Shown one piece after another: positions 20,034-28,365 of a DNA stretch of 64,000 nucleotides. Origin of the DNA: Selenomonadaceae bacterium (GTDB lineage: Bacteria > Bacillota > Negativicutes > Selenomonadales > Selenomonadaceae); assembly GCA_017515635.1 (NCBI GenBank), contig JAFWFO010000014.1, forward strand, positions 1 through 64,000, written 5' to 3'. The notes beneath the pieces were generated by a model. That model saw only the letters and a program-made list of their open reading frames with translations, did not search any database and was not told where the DNA came from. Numbering within the stretch: the stretch's first letter is position 1; the number at the start of each line of letters is the position of its first letter. A program made the position numbers and the translations under genes.

Positions 20034-21254
20034 TCAAACGTCATTGACGGGGAAAAATTTTTTCTCGTCAAGCAAATTTGCAACGCGTTCAATGATTTTT
20101 TCGGCAAGCTCAGACTTTTTCATCTTCGGGAAGTTCTCAACATTACCGTCGCGCCAAATAATCGACGCAATATTTGTCGGAACGCTGAAACCCGCGCCCT
20201 CGGCCGTCACGTCGTTGGCGACAATGAAATTTAAATTCTTTTCGACAAGTTTTTTCGTCGCGTAGTCTAAAATGTTTTGCGTTTCGGCGGCGAAACCGAC
20301 CAAAATTTGATTTTTTTTGAGCGTGCCGAGTTCGCGGAGAATATCGGGATTCTTCACAAGTTCAAGCGTCAAAGTTTCGTCGGACTTCTTGATTTTCTGC
20401 GCGGCGGGATTTTTTACGCGAAAATCGGCAACTGCGGCGGACATAATCACAGCGTCGACCGAATCGAAAATTTTTAAAATTTCTTCGCGCATTTTTATCG
20501 CAGATTCAACGCGAATCACCGTTACATTTTTCGGCGGCTCAACTTCGATTTTTCCGGCAATTAACGTGACTTCCGCGCCGGCTTCGGCGGCAGACTTCGC
20601 AATTTCGCAACCCATGCGCCCGCTTGAACGGTTGCCGATATATCGCACGGGATCAATCGCCTCGACGGTTCCGCCCGCCGTCACGAGAATTTTTTTGCCC
20701 GCCAAAGTTCCCGAATCAAAAATTTTTTCAAGCTCCGCGCAGATTTCAATCGGTTCCGGCAGACGACCTTTGCCGCTCGTTCCGCAAGCTAAATTTCCCG
20801 TTGCAGGCTCCAAAATTTTCACGCCGCGAGATTTTAAAATTTCCAAATTCGCTTGCGTCGCGGGATTATCGAACATTTTCGTATTCATCGACGGCGAAAC
20901 AAGAATTTTTTTGTCGCAAGCCAAAACCGTCGTTGTCAACAAATCGTCGCAAATTCCGTGCGCCATTTTCGCCAAAAAATTTGCGGTAGCGGGCGCAATC
21001 AAAATCGCGTCGGCAAAATCTGCAAGCGAAATGTGCGCGACATGAAAATTCGCCGCGTCACCGAACATTTCGACGGACACGGCATTTCCCGTAATTTCTT
21101 GAAACGTTCTGGGCGAAACGAATTCGGTTGCGTTTTTCGTCATCATCACGCGAACATTTGCGCCGGATTTTTTCAAGCGGCTCGCGACCTCAACGATTTT
21201 GTAAGCCGCAATGCCGCCCGTCACGCCGATTAAAATATTTTTTTCGGCAAGCAT
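20034..21254 (-). CDS. coaBC: Bifunctional phosphopantothenoylcysteine decarboxylase / phosphopantothenate-cysteine ligase
   Basis: 406 residues, standard size. The N-terminal CoaC flavoprotein part has GVTGGIAAYK, the catalytic His in AANFHVAHISLADFADA, and the PSMNTKM motif. The C-terminal CoaB part begins around residue 187 with KKILVTAGGTVEAIDPVRYI and has NRSSGRMG and the KKSDETLTLELVKNPDIL region. Together they make 4'-phosphopantetheine for coenzyme A. It is the last gene of the dapF-gmk-rpoZ-coaBC run, and the gmk-rpoZ-coaBC order is conserved in Firmicutes. Confidence 0.96.
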   Translation of the reverse strand: MLAEKNILIGVTGGIAAYKIVEVASRLKKSGANVRVMMTKNATEFVSPRTFQEITGNAVSVEMFGDAANFHVAHISLADFADAILIAPATANFLAKMAHGICDDLLTTTVLACDKKILVSPSMNTKMFDNPATQANLEILKSRGVKILEPATGNLACGTSGKGRLPEPIEICAELEKIFDSGTLAGKKILVTAGGTVEAIDPVRYIGNRSSGRMGCEIAKSAAEAGAEVTLIAGKIEVEPPKNVTVIRVESAIKMREEILKIFDSVDAVIMSAAVADFRVKNPAAQKIKKSDETLTLELVKNPDILRELGTLKKNQILVGFAAETQNILDYATKKLVEKNLNFIVANDVTAEGAGFSVPTNIASIIWRDGNVENFPKMKKSELAEKIIERVANLLDEKKFFPVNDV

Positions 21255-21265
21255 CGTTCAGCCTT

Positions 21266-21484
21266 TCATTTCATCTCGTAAGAAATTTTGCCCTCGTTGA
21301 TCTCTTCCATTGCGTTGGTGACGAATTTGTTCGCACGATTTTCGACGCGACAAGGTTTGCCGCTCAAAAGTTCGCGAGCACGTTTCGACGCCAAAACAAC
21401 CAGCGCATAACGGCTGTGAACTTTTTTGAGCATTGAATCGGTCGACGGATTAACCATGCTCAGCGGTGTTACGTTCAGTTTCAT
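21266..21484 (-). CDS. rpoZ: RNA polymerase omega subunit
   Basis: 72 residues with the omega pattern: NPSTDSMLKKVHSRYALVVL, then ASKRARELLSGKP and NKFVTNAMEEINEGKISYE. It helps assemble and stabilise core RNA polymerase. It starts right after the gmk stop codon and is followed by coaBC, its usual position in Firmicutes. Confidence 0.93.
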   Translation of the reverse strand: MKLNVTPLSMVNPSTDSMLKKVHSRYALVVLASKRARELLSGKPCRVENRANKFVTNAMEEINEGKISYEMK

Positions 21485-22090
21485 TTAAAGACCTCCATCG
21501 AAATTGAATTTGTCGACGTTGCGAGTGACTTTACAGCGTTCGGCGACGAGGATTGATTTTATCTGCGCGGCGGCATTTTCAATCGTGTCGTTGACGACGG
21601 CATAATCGTATTCGCGCCCGATTTGAATTTCGGCAACGGCATTTTTCAATCTACGCGACAAACTTTCGGGCGTTTCGGAGCCGCGACCTTCAATGCGACG
21701 TTTGAGTTCTTCGAGCGACGGCGGCAACAGAAAAATATAAACGCCGTCGGGACATTTTTTCTTGACGTTCAGCGCGCCTTGCACGTCAATTTCAAGCAAA
21801 ACATCTTCGCCGCGATTGAGTTGCTCTTCGATTTTGTTCAGCGGCGTCCCGTAAAAATTCCCGTAAACTTCGGCGTACTCCAGAAATTTTTCGTCGGCAA
21901 TCCACTGCTTAAATTCGTCGACGCTCAAAAAATAATATTCGCGCCCGTCGACTTCGCCTTGACGTGGCTTGCGTGTCGTCGCGGAAATCGAATAAAAAAC
22001 GTTCGACATTTCGGCAAGAATTTTTTTGCAAACGGTGCCTTTACCCGTGCCGCTCGCGCCCGAAATTACAATCAGCAATCCGCGTTTCAT
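21485..22090 (-). CDS. gmk: Guanylate kinase
   Basis: 201 residues, typical size. The P-loop is ISGASGTGKGT at residues 9-19, followed by SISATTRKPRQGEVDGREYYF, the GMP-binding region, and the lid segment RIEGRGSETPESLSRRL. It phosphorylates GMP to GDP. The start follows the dapF stop by one base, with only a weak ribosome site, so it is probably translated by coupling. Confidence 0.96.
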   Translation of the reverse strand: MKRGLLIVISGASGTGKGTVCKKILAEMSNVFYSISATTRKPRQGEVDGREYYFLSVDEFKQWIADEKFLEYAEVYGNFYGTPLNKIEEQLNRGEDVLLEIDVQGALNVKKKCPDGVYIFLLPPSLEELKRRIEGRGSETPESLSRRLKNAVAEIQIGREYDYAVVNDTIENAAAQIKSILVAERCKVTRNVDKFNFDGGL

Positions 22091-22091
22091 T

Positions 22092-23024
22092 TCAAAAACC
22101 GTCCATGAACGTTGATTTTTTCGGCGTCGTTGCGGAAGTCGTTTCAGGCGTTGAAATCGTCGGCGTTTCGATTTTCTTCGCGTTCGGAAGCAAAATTTCT
22201 TCGGGGAAATTGAATTCGCCCGAATAAACTTTTTCGGCCGCGCCCGTCATGAAAATATGATTGTTGTTGCGCCAATCAATTTCAAGTTCGCCGCCGTCGA
22301 GAATCACCGTGGATTTTTTGCCTGCCAAGCCGTTCAAATTCGCCGCGACTGCCGTGGCACAAGCTCCCGTGCCGCAAGCAAGCGTAATTCCGCTGCCGCG
22401 TTCCCAAACACGCATCCGCAATTTGTTTTCGCCGACAACCTGAACGAATTCGGTATTCGTCTTGCGCGGGAAAAATTTATGCGTTTCAAATTTACTGCCG
22501 ATTTTTTCCAAGTCAACCGCGTTAATGTCGTCGACGAAAACAACGCAATGCGGGTTGCCCATCGACACGCACGTCATTTTATATTTGACGCCGTCAACTT
22601 CAATCGGTTCGCCGACAAGTTTTTGAGAGCCGAAACCGTCAACGGGAATTTCGTCCGCCGCAAAAATCGGTTCACCCATGTCGACAGTAACAAGCCCGTA
22701 TTTCATGTTTACCGTCAAAACGCCCGCGCCCGTCTCGACCATCAAATCGTCGTCGGAAAAAAATTTCGTGCCGCTCAAAAGATATTTGGCGAAACAACGC
22801 AAGCCGTTGCCGCACATTTCGGCTTCGGTGCCGTCCGCGTTAAAAATTCTCATGCGAACTGCCGCTTTCGTCGAAGTCAAAACGTAAATCACGCCGTCCG
22901 CGCCGATACCAAAATGCCTGTCGCACATGAAACGAATTTTTTCCTCGTCGTCAACCGCCGTGCCGCCACGATCAATCAAAATAAAATCGTTGCCGCAACC
23001 TTGCCATTTCTCGAATTTCTGCAA
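22092..23024 (-). CDS. dapF: Diaminopimelate epimerase with extra C-terminal tail
   Basis: 310 residues from the TTG at 23024 (GGGAGG 8 nt upstream); a longer reading frame exists but its extension has no family similarity. Family marks are FEKWQGCGNDFILID, the catalytic cysteines in MCGNGLRC and LACGTGACATAV, and the GNPHCVVFVDD segment. It interconverts LL- and meso-diaminopimelate for lysine and peptidoglycan. Normal DapF ends near MTGAAEKVYSGEF at about 275 residues; here about 35 Thr/Pro/Ser-rich residues follow. It heads an operon with gmk, rpoZ and coaBC. Confidence 0.95.
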   Translation of the reverse strand: MQKFEKWQGCGNDFILIDRGGTAVDDEEKIRFMCDRHFGIGADGVIYVLTSTKAAVRMRIFNADGTEAEMCGNGLRCFAKYLLSGTKFFSDDDLMVETGAGVLTVNMKYGLVTVDMGEPIFAADEIPVDGFGSQKLVGEPIEVDGVKYKMTCVSMGNPHCVVFVDDINAVDLEKIGSKFETHKFFPRKTNTEFVQVVGENKLRMRVWERGSGITLACGTGACATAVAANLNGLAGKKSTVILDGGELEIDWRNNNHIFMTGAAEKVYSGEFNFPEEILLPNAKKIETPTISTPETTSATTPKKSTFMDGF

Positions 23025-23049
23025 GTCAATCGCCTCCCTAGTGGCGGAA

Positions 23050-23078
23050 AGTATACAACTTTTCGGGCGCGGTTGCAA
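23050..23078 (-). promoter_or_regulatory. Promoter of the dapF operon
   Basis: On the minus strand TTGCAA (23073-23078), 17-nt spacer, TATACT (23050-23055). The -35 hexamer is its own reverse complement and is shared with the divergent promoter. Confidence 0.6.
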
Positions 23079-23102
23079 CGGCGGCGAGTGTGTTGATATA
23101 AT
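23073..23102 (+). promoter_or_regulatory. Promoter of the exported TPR protein gene
   Basis: TTGCAA (23073-23078), 18-nt spacer, TATAAT (23097-23102), 31 nt before the start codon. Confidence 0.55.
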
Positions 23103-23133
23103 TGCCGAAACTTTTTCAACGGAGGTTTTTGCC

Positions 23134-24306
23134 ATGAAAAAATTTTTATCTGCGGCGTTGATTGTCGGAAGTCTTTTTGCCGCGTCGCCGGCTGAAGCCG
23201 AAATCAAAAATTATGACGGTGTCGGCGAATACATCATGAGCGATTTTGAAACGCCCGACGTTGCCAAACAACGCGCCAAAATGTACGCCGAGCGCAACGC
23301 TTGCGAAAAAGCCGGCGTCTATGTCAAAAGTTATTCGCGAACGGAAAATTTTGAGCTTGTCGCCGACGAAATCGAAAGTATGACGAGCGGCGTCCTCAAA
23401 GTTATCAGCGTCGAATTCAAAATGGTTCCGATGGAAGAATACGGCGGGATTATGTACCGAGCAACAATCGTGGCGGAAATTGACAGCGCGAGTATCGATG
23501 AATGGCTTTCACGCAGTAAGCTCCAACGCGAATCGTTGGTTGAACAAAATCGCGAACTGCAACGGCAACTTGACGAACAGGAACGCAAAATTGCCGAGCT
23601 GAAAGAAGAAGCCGCGAAGTCAAAAAATCCTGAGACGACCGAAAAACTTAAGCGAGAATTTGCACAGGCGGACAAAGATTTTATGTCGACGCTCAAGCTT
23701 GAGGAAGGCAACCGCTATGTCAGGGTGCACGCCGATTGGGCTTACGACAAGGCGGAGCAATATTGGACGGAGGCGATTGAACTCAACCCGAACAACGCGC
23801 CGGCTTACGAGGCTCGCGGCTATTACTACCTGTATTACACGAAAAATTATCCCGCCGGCATTGCCGATTACACGCGGGCGATTGAACTTCATCCCGGGGT
23901 TGCGGACAATTATTTTTATCGCGGACTGTGTCTTTCGGAGTCGGGCGACGCTGATTCGGCGAAGATTGATTTTGAAATGGCGTTGCGTTTGAATCCGAAC
24001 ATGTCCGGGGCGTTGAGTGAGCTGGCGTTTTACTATGTGTCGCGTGATCCGCTGTCGACGTTTGATTTTGCCGAACGTGCGCTTGCCTTGGACGAGCGGA
24101 ATTGGCGTGCGCTGTACAGTCGCGGGCTTGCGTTTTACAACATGCACAATTACGAGGCCGCACTTAAAGACGGTTTGCGTGCTTTGGAGTTGGGTTGCGG
24201 CGGCGATGCGTATCAGTTAATCGGCGATTGTTACGGCATGTTGGGTTTGCGCGACGAGGCTGAAAAATATTGGGAACTTGCCAAAAATCCACCCGCATAC
24301 GGCTGA
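23134..24306 (+). CDS. Exported TPR-repeat protein with LPP20-like N-terminal domain
   Basis: 390 residues from the ATG at 23134, preceded by GGAGG. Residues 1-22 are a signal peptide ending ASPAEAE. Residues 25-130 (GEYIMSDFETPDVAKQRA, RNACEKAGVYVKSYS, YRATIVAEIDS) resemble the LPP20-like/FlgT N-terminal fold of surface proteins. A coiled coil follows (about residues 135-180), then at least five TPR units with the motif A..A.EY...AI.L.P....AY. The protein probably acts as an envelope scaffold. Binding partners are not evident. Confidence 0.8.
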   Translation: MKKFLSAALIVGSLFAASPAEAEIKNYDGVGEYIMSDFETPDVAKQRAKMYAERNACEKAGVYVKSYSRTENFELVADEIESMTSGVLKVISVEFKMVPMEEYGGIMYRATIVAEIDSASIDEWLSRSKLQRESLVEQNRELQRQLDEQERKIAELKEEAAKSKNPETTEKLKREFAQADKDFMSTLKLEEGNRYVRVHADWAYDKAEQYWTEAIELNPNNAPAYEARGYYYLYYTKNYPAGIADYTRAIELHPGVADNYFYRGLCLSESGDADSAKIDFEMALRLNPNMSGALSELAFYYVSRDPLSTFDFAERALALDERNWRALYSRGLAFYNMHNYEAALKDGLRALELGCGGDAYQLIGDCYGMLGLRDEAEKYWELAKNPPAYG

Positions 24307-24318
24307 GAGGCGACTTAA

Positions 24319-24447
24319 ATGTTTCAAGTCGTGCGAAACGATTTGGCCTGTGTCGTTGCAGACGCGATTGTCATTCCCGCGAATCCTTCCGCGACAATCG
24401 GCGGCACAAATTATAAAGTCGACGGCAGTACACTCACGAAGAAATAA
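24319..24447 (+). pseudogene. Remnant of a macro-domain protein (first 42 residues only)
   Basis: The ATG at 24319 follows GAGAGGCGA. The frame reads MFQVVRNDLACVVADAIVIP then ANPSATIGGTNYKVDG and stops at 24447. The pattern V-R-x-D-(I/L)-x9-DAIV-x2-AN-P is the ADP-ribose-binding N-terminus of macro domains, which are normally 140-180 residues; the rest is missing and a terminator follows within 20 nt. Either a truncated gene or, less likely, a short functional derivative. Confidence 0.6.
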
Positions 24448-24466
24448 AATCTGCGCGGGAAAAAAA

Positions 24467-24493
24467 TTCTCTGCTCTTGCAGGGGATTTTTTG
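24467..24493 (+). terminator. Intrinsic terminator
   Basis: CTCTGC-TCTT-GCAGGG stem followed by GATTTTTTG, closing the transcript of the TPR gene and macro-domain remnant. Confidence 0.65.
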
Positions 24494-24539
24494 TTGCGTG
24501 GCGAATCAATCGCTCATAAAATTTTGGGGAGATGATTAA

Positions 24540-26369
24540 ATGTCCACATCAGTCGATACCATGAAAAAATTCTTCAACGTTCTCAAGCTCTACTCTTACG
24601 ACACGACCACCGACGCCATTACGATTCTCGATCAAGCAGTCAGAACCGTTTCGCACTTCGCAAGCCTTCAAGACGCAGTCAACCATTTCCTCATCGATAT
24701 TGCCAACACGACGGCGACGACCGGCAACCCGTGGCAAAGTCTTTACCAAACTTGCGGAATTGCTATCGGTGCGGATTACGATTTCAGCGTCGACACCGGC
24801 TCGGCAAGCGGTTACAACGCGGGCATGGGCGTCGTCAAAAACGCTCAAGACATCGTTCCCGAAAATGCATTGCTCACGCAGTTCAGCGTTCCCGCTTCGG
24901 GCTCGACGACTTACCACACGTACACGGGCAACGACGGCAGATCGTTCAGTTACGCGATAACTTACCCGTCGAATTTGCTGGAAGTTGTCGACGTGGCAAC
25001 TTCTCCGCTCGACGAAAACGGCTATGCCGATTCGACTTTCGCGCAGAAAACTTACCTGCAGGCGGGACAATCCTACAGCACGTTGAACGACAACAATCAA
25101 CCCGACCGCACGCAACCCGCAGAATCAATCGTTACGTCGATTCAAACGGTGATGACGGGCGTCGAAAGTTTTTGGGCTGACCAAAGCTTGAAACTCATTT
25201 ACGACACTTTCGGGCTTGACTTCAACGGAAAAGTTTTGACGATTGCGTTCGGCGTTAATCAAAAATCTTTGGCGGAGACGGGGCCTATTGCGGGCGATAT
25301 CGGTCTTACGGCGTCAGTTCCCGCGAACAATATCGTCATGCTTATCGATTCGGTTGTCAACACGCCGATTGACGCCGCCGACCCGAACGGCAACACTTAC
25401 GTCGCGGGCGGCAGCGCGTCGGGCTACCTTGACCGCACGATTGTTCACGAACTGGTTCATGCGACAATGCAGGCAAGCGGCACTATGAAAAACGGAATGC
25501 CCGAATTCGTCACCGAAGGTCTCGCGGAACTGATTCACGGCGTCGACGACTACAGCGGCCTGCGCACGACTGCCATGCTTGAGCTTGCGGCGGACTCCGA
25601 ACGACTTGCGGCGGCGGTTCCCTTCAAAGAAGGCACGATGACCCACGACGCTTACCCCGCAGGTTACATGTTCATGCGCTACCTGTTGCATCAATCTTTG
25701 CCGACGAATGTTGTTATCGGCAACGGCGCAACTCCCGACCTGTTCACTTACACGGGCGGCGAAGAAGTTTTGAGCAACTCAGCGTCGGGCAGTCAAATAA
25801 ATTTCGGCGCGGGAATTGACATTTCAAGCGGCTCGATTGCGGGCGACGATCTGTTTCTTTCGACGACGGCGGGAACTTTGATTATTCGTGACACTCGCAA
25901 TAAAATTCTCAACTTTGCAGACTCGACCGGCACCGTCAAAACTCGCAGTTATTTCGCCGGCACGGCGGGCACGGTTGACGGACGCGCTTTCGGCGAACGT
26001 GAAGTCATTTACGGCGCGGACAATGCGAACAACGAAATTTACGCGGGCAACGGCGGCAGTCAACTTTGGGGCGGCGATTACGGCAACGATTATCTTTTCG
26101 GCGGCAGCGGCGTCGACGAATTTATTGCGGGCGTCGGTTGCGGCAATGACGTTATCGGCAACGCGAATTCAAGCGACGTGATTAATCTTGTGGCGACGAC
26201 TCTCAGTCAAATCACGGGCGCGAATGTCAATTCAAACGGCGTGGCTTTGAATTTCAGCGACGGTTCAAGTTTGACGGTTGCGGGCGAAGTCAATGCGACG
26301 TTCAAACTTTCGGACGGCTCAACTTACCTCGCGAATCAATCAACGGGGCAGTGGACTCAAACAAATTAA
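24540..26369 (+). CDS. Secreted zinc metalloprotease-like protein with RTX-type C-terminus
   Basis: 609 residues, ATG at 24540 with GGGGAG 8 nt upstream. There is no Sec signal peptide. The zincin motif is HELVH at about residues 303-307, followed after 18 residues by EGLAELIHG, whose Glu is a candidate third zinc ligand. Residues about 500-560 carry glycine/aspartate repeats (SQLWGGDYGNDYLFGGSG, then GNDVIGNANSSDVINL) of the calcium-binding hemolysin type, and the end is a short beta-rich module. Lack of a signal peptide plus these repeats suggests type I secretion. Related overall to the protein at 51786; substrate unknown. Confidence 0.8.
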   Translation: MSTSVDTMKKFFNVLKLYSYDTTTDAITILDQAVRTVSHFASLQDAVNHFLIDIANTTATTGNPWQSLYQTCGIAIGADYDFSVDTGSASGYNAGMGVVKNAQDIVPENALLTQFSVPASGSTTYHTYTGNDGRSFSYAITYPSNLLEVVDVATSPLDENGYADSTFAQKTYLQAGQSYSTLNDNNQPDRTQPAESIVTSIQTVMTGVESFWADQSLKLIYDTFGLDFNGKVLTIAFGVNQKSLAETGPIAGDIGLTASVPANNIVMLIDSVVNTPIDAADPNGNTYVAGGSASGYLDRTIVHELVHATMQASGTMKNGMPEFVTEGLAELIHGVDDYSGLRTTAMLELAADSERLAAAVPFKEGTMTHDAYPAGYMFMRYLLHQSLPTNVVIGNGATPDLFTYTGGEEVLSNSASGSQINFGAGIDISSGSIAGDDLFLSTTAGTLIIRDTRNKILNFADSTGTVKTRSYFAGTAGTVDGRAFGEREVIYGADNANNEIYAGNGGSQLWGGDYGNDYLFGGSGVDEFIAGVGCGNDVIGNANSSDVINLVATTLSQITGANVNSNGVALNFSDGSSLTVAGEVNATFKLSDGSTYLANQSTGQWTQTN

Positions 26370-26384
26370 TCACTCAATCGGCAA

Positions 26385-26425
26385 CAAAAAAAATCCCGCA
26401 GGAAAAATCTTGCGGGAATATTTTT
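26385..26425 (+). terminator. Intrinsic terminator of the zincin gene
   Basis: TCCCGCA at 26394-26400 pairs with TGCGGGA at 26411-26417 and is followed by ATATTTTTTT; an A-run precedes it, so it may also serve the convergent minus-strand gene. Confidence 0.85.
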
Positions 26426-26442
26426 TTGCTCAGACGAGCGGT

Positions 26443-26736
26443 TTACTCGAAATCAAAATCCGTGTAGTAGTGGATGATGAAAATTTTTTTGTCGGGGAAG
26501 TGGCGAATGTCGTCGACGAAGCAGAACTGACGCGTTTTCGGGTAGACGAGAATGTCACCCGCGAAAATTTCCTGATCGTCCGACGCGGTGAGCGTGAACG
26601 GCTCCGTTTCGCTGAACGTTGCCTCGATGAGCGGCGAAACTTCATGGTCGTCGCGCACGAGTACGAACATATTCGGCTTGAGTTTCGACGCACCCTCGAA
26701 GTATTCATCCAAAGCGATTTTCAATGTGGCATCCAT
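26443..26736 (-). CDS. Uncharacterised protein (97 aa)
   Basis: ATG at 26736 with GGAGG 7 nt upstream. The protein begins MDATLKIALDEYFEGASKL and contains MFVLVRDDHEVSPLIE and FCFVDDIRHFPDKKIFIIHY. It is acidic, has no signal peptide or membrane segment, and looks like a small alpha/beta cytoplasmic protein. I do not recognise the family. It follows the lactate permease gene after 21 nt, so it is probably in the same transcript. Confidence 0.65.
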   Translation of the reverse strand: MDATLKIALDEYFEGASKLKPNMFVLVRDDHEVSPLIEATFSETEPFTLTASDDQEIFAGDILVYPKTRQFCFVDDIRHFPDKKIFIIHYYTDFDFE

Positions 26737-26757
26737 AATGAAACCTCCAAAAAATTT

Positions 26758-28275
26758 TTACAACAACGCCTGCCCGAAGTAAACCACGCAACCCATTATC
26801 AAAATGAACGGCAGATAAACTTTGACGGCGAATTTCATAATCTGCGACTCCACGCCGAACGCGCCGACGGCCGCCGCACCGATTGCGATTGACTGCGGGG
26901 AAATGATTTTGCCGACGCACGAGCCCGACGCGTTGGCCGCCGCTATCCAAGCTTGAGCGGTTTCGCTGAGCCCGATTGCCAAAGCCGCGTCGACTTGCAA
27001 TTTGCTCAAAAGGACACAGCTTGACGTAGCCGAGCCGGTGATAAACGCGCCGATTGAACCGATAAGCGGCGAGATGAACGGATAAAATGTGCCCGTCGCC
27101 GCAACCGTCGCCGTAGCAATGGCCATCGTCATTCCGCTGTAGCCCATGATACGCGCCGTGGCAATAATCGTGATGATTGTGATAAACGTCGGTATCAAAG
27201 TTTTCAGCGTGCGGCTTAAAACGTTTGCCATGTCGCCGACCGAAGCTTTGTTGACGAAGCCCGCGATAACTGCCGACACAAAAAGAATTGTCGGAGTCGT
27301 TATCCACTGGAAAGAAGTCGGCGCGGCGTCGGGGCCGGTGTAAATCATGACTTTGGTAACCACAGTTTTCAATACGGCGGAAACTGCAGGTATGGAGCAG
27401 ATAACCAAGAAAATGAAGATGAGCAAGAAGACCAGCCAAGCGCGCACGGCCTCGCCGGTTGTGATTGAAAAGCTTTCGTCGTAGTCGTCAATTTCGTATT
27501 CGGGATCTTTAATCGGGAATTTTTTTGCGTAGACGACCAGCGCAGCCATAGCGGTAACGGCACCGGCAATACCCGCAATGTCCGCGCCCAACGTTGCGGC
27601 ACCGAGTACAGACGGTATGCAAAATCCCAATCCGCCGATAAGACACGGGATAACAACGCCTTTCAAACATTTCAGCCCGTCGAAAGCAATAAGCATAACA
27701 AACGGCATTAAAATTACCATGGCACCCAACTGCAACGTCGTGTAAGTGGCAATTTGTATCGGATCAAAATTGGTGAGTTTCGCCAGCGTCGACAACGGCA
27801 ATCCGACCGAGCCAAAGGAACTCATTGCGGCGTTGGAGACCAAACAGGCGATAACGGCATTGACGGGCTTGACGCCCACCGTAACCAGCATACTTGCGCC
27901 GATAGCGACCGCCGTGCCGAAACCCGACATACATTCGAGAAATGCGCCGAAGCCCCAAGCAATGATAAGTATCAGCATTCGTTTATCGGTTGAGACGGAA
28001 CTCAGCATGTCTTTAATTTTGTCCATGCCGCCGGTGTGCACGGTCAAGTTGTACGCGAAAATTGCCGACACGATAACTCCGAGAATCGGCCATATCGCCA
28101 TAAGTGCGCCTTCAAGTGTGCCGGTCATAACGTCGGTGAGCGGCATATCGAAACATTGATTGGCGATGATTAACGAAATCACCAACGCCACGGGGCACGC
28201 CTTCCACGCCGGCATTTTCAGCACGCTCAGCGCGACAATCAGCCACAGGATTGGTGCCAAACCTTGAATAAACAC
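26758..28275 (-). CDS. L-lactate permease family transporter
   Basis: 505 residues from a GTG at 28275; an upstream in-frame TTG at 28293 is less well spaced to AAAGGA. About 12 hydrophobic segments fill the protein. LctP-family marks are GFGAFLECMSGFGTAVAIGA near residue 110, SNAAMSSFGSVGLPLSTLA, GSIGAFITGSATSSCVLLSK and SCVGKIISPQSIAIGAAAVG. Members exchange lactate or glycolate with protons at the cytoplasmic membrane. No lactate dehydrogenase gene (lutABC or lldEFG) lies beside it, so the substrate is not confirmed by context. Confidence 0.93.
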   Translation of the reverse strand: MFIQGLAPILWLIVALSVLKMPAWKACPVALVISLIIANQCFDMPLTDVMTGTLEGALMAIWPILGVIVSAIFAYNLTVHTGGMDKIKDMLSSVSTDKRMLILIIAWGFGAFLECMSGFGTAVAIGASMLVTVGVKPVNAVIACLVSNAAMSSFGSVGLPLSTLAKLTNFDPIQIATYTTLQLGAMVILMPFVMLIAFDGLKCLKGVVIPCLIGGLGFCIPSVLGAATLGADIAGIAGAVTAMAALVVYAKKFPIKDPEYEIDDYDESFSITTGEAVRAWLVFLLIFIFLVICSIPAVSAVLKTVVTKVMIYTGPDAAPTSFQWITTPTILFVSAVIAGFVNKASVGDMANVLSRTLKTLIPTFITIITIIATARIMGYSGMTMAIATATVAATGTFYPFISPLIGSIGAFITGSATSSCVLLSKLQVDAALAIGLSETAQAWIAAANASGSCVGKIISPQSIAIGAAAVGAFGVESQIMKFAVKVYLPFILIMGCVVYFGQALL

Positions 28276-28296
28276 TCTCCTCAATCCTTTCAAACA

Positions 28297-28358
28297 GTTA
28301 GGAATTAGGAGTTAGGAGTTAGGAATTAATTTTCCGCAACTCCCAATCCTCAACCATA
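28297..28358. repeat. Heptamer repeat array, TTAGGA type, with inverted half
   Basis: GTTAGGA-ATTAGGA-GTTAGGA-GTTAGGA-ATTA at about 28297-28328 is followed by AACTCCC-AATCCTC-AACC, which is the degenerate reverse complement of the same unit. The whole could form a hairpin between the rluD and lactate permease genes. Confidence 0.7.
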
Positions 28359-28365
28359 AAACCCA

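Noticed and set aside
22927..23133. N-terminal extension of the TPR protein upstream of 23134
   Set aside because: The extension is antisense to the dapF start; the ATG at 23134 has GGAGG and opens a proper signal peptide.
23025..23207. Longer dapF frame starting upstream of 23024
   Set aside because: The extra residues lack DapF similarity and run through the promoter region; TTG at 23024 has a GGGAGG site.
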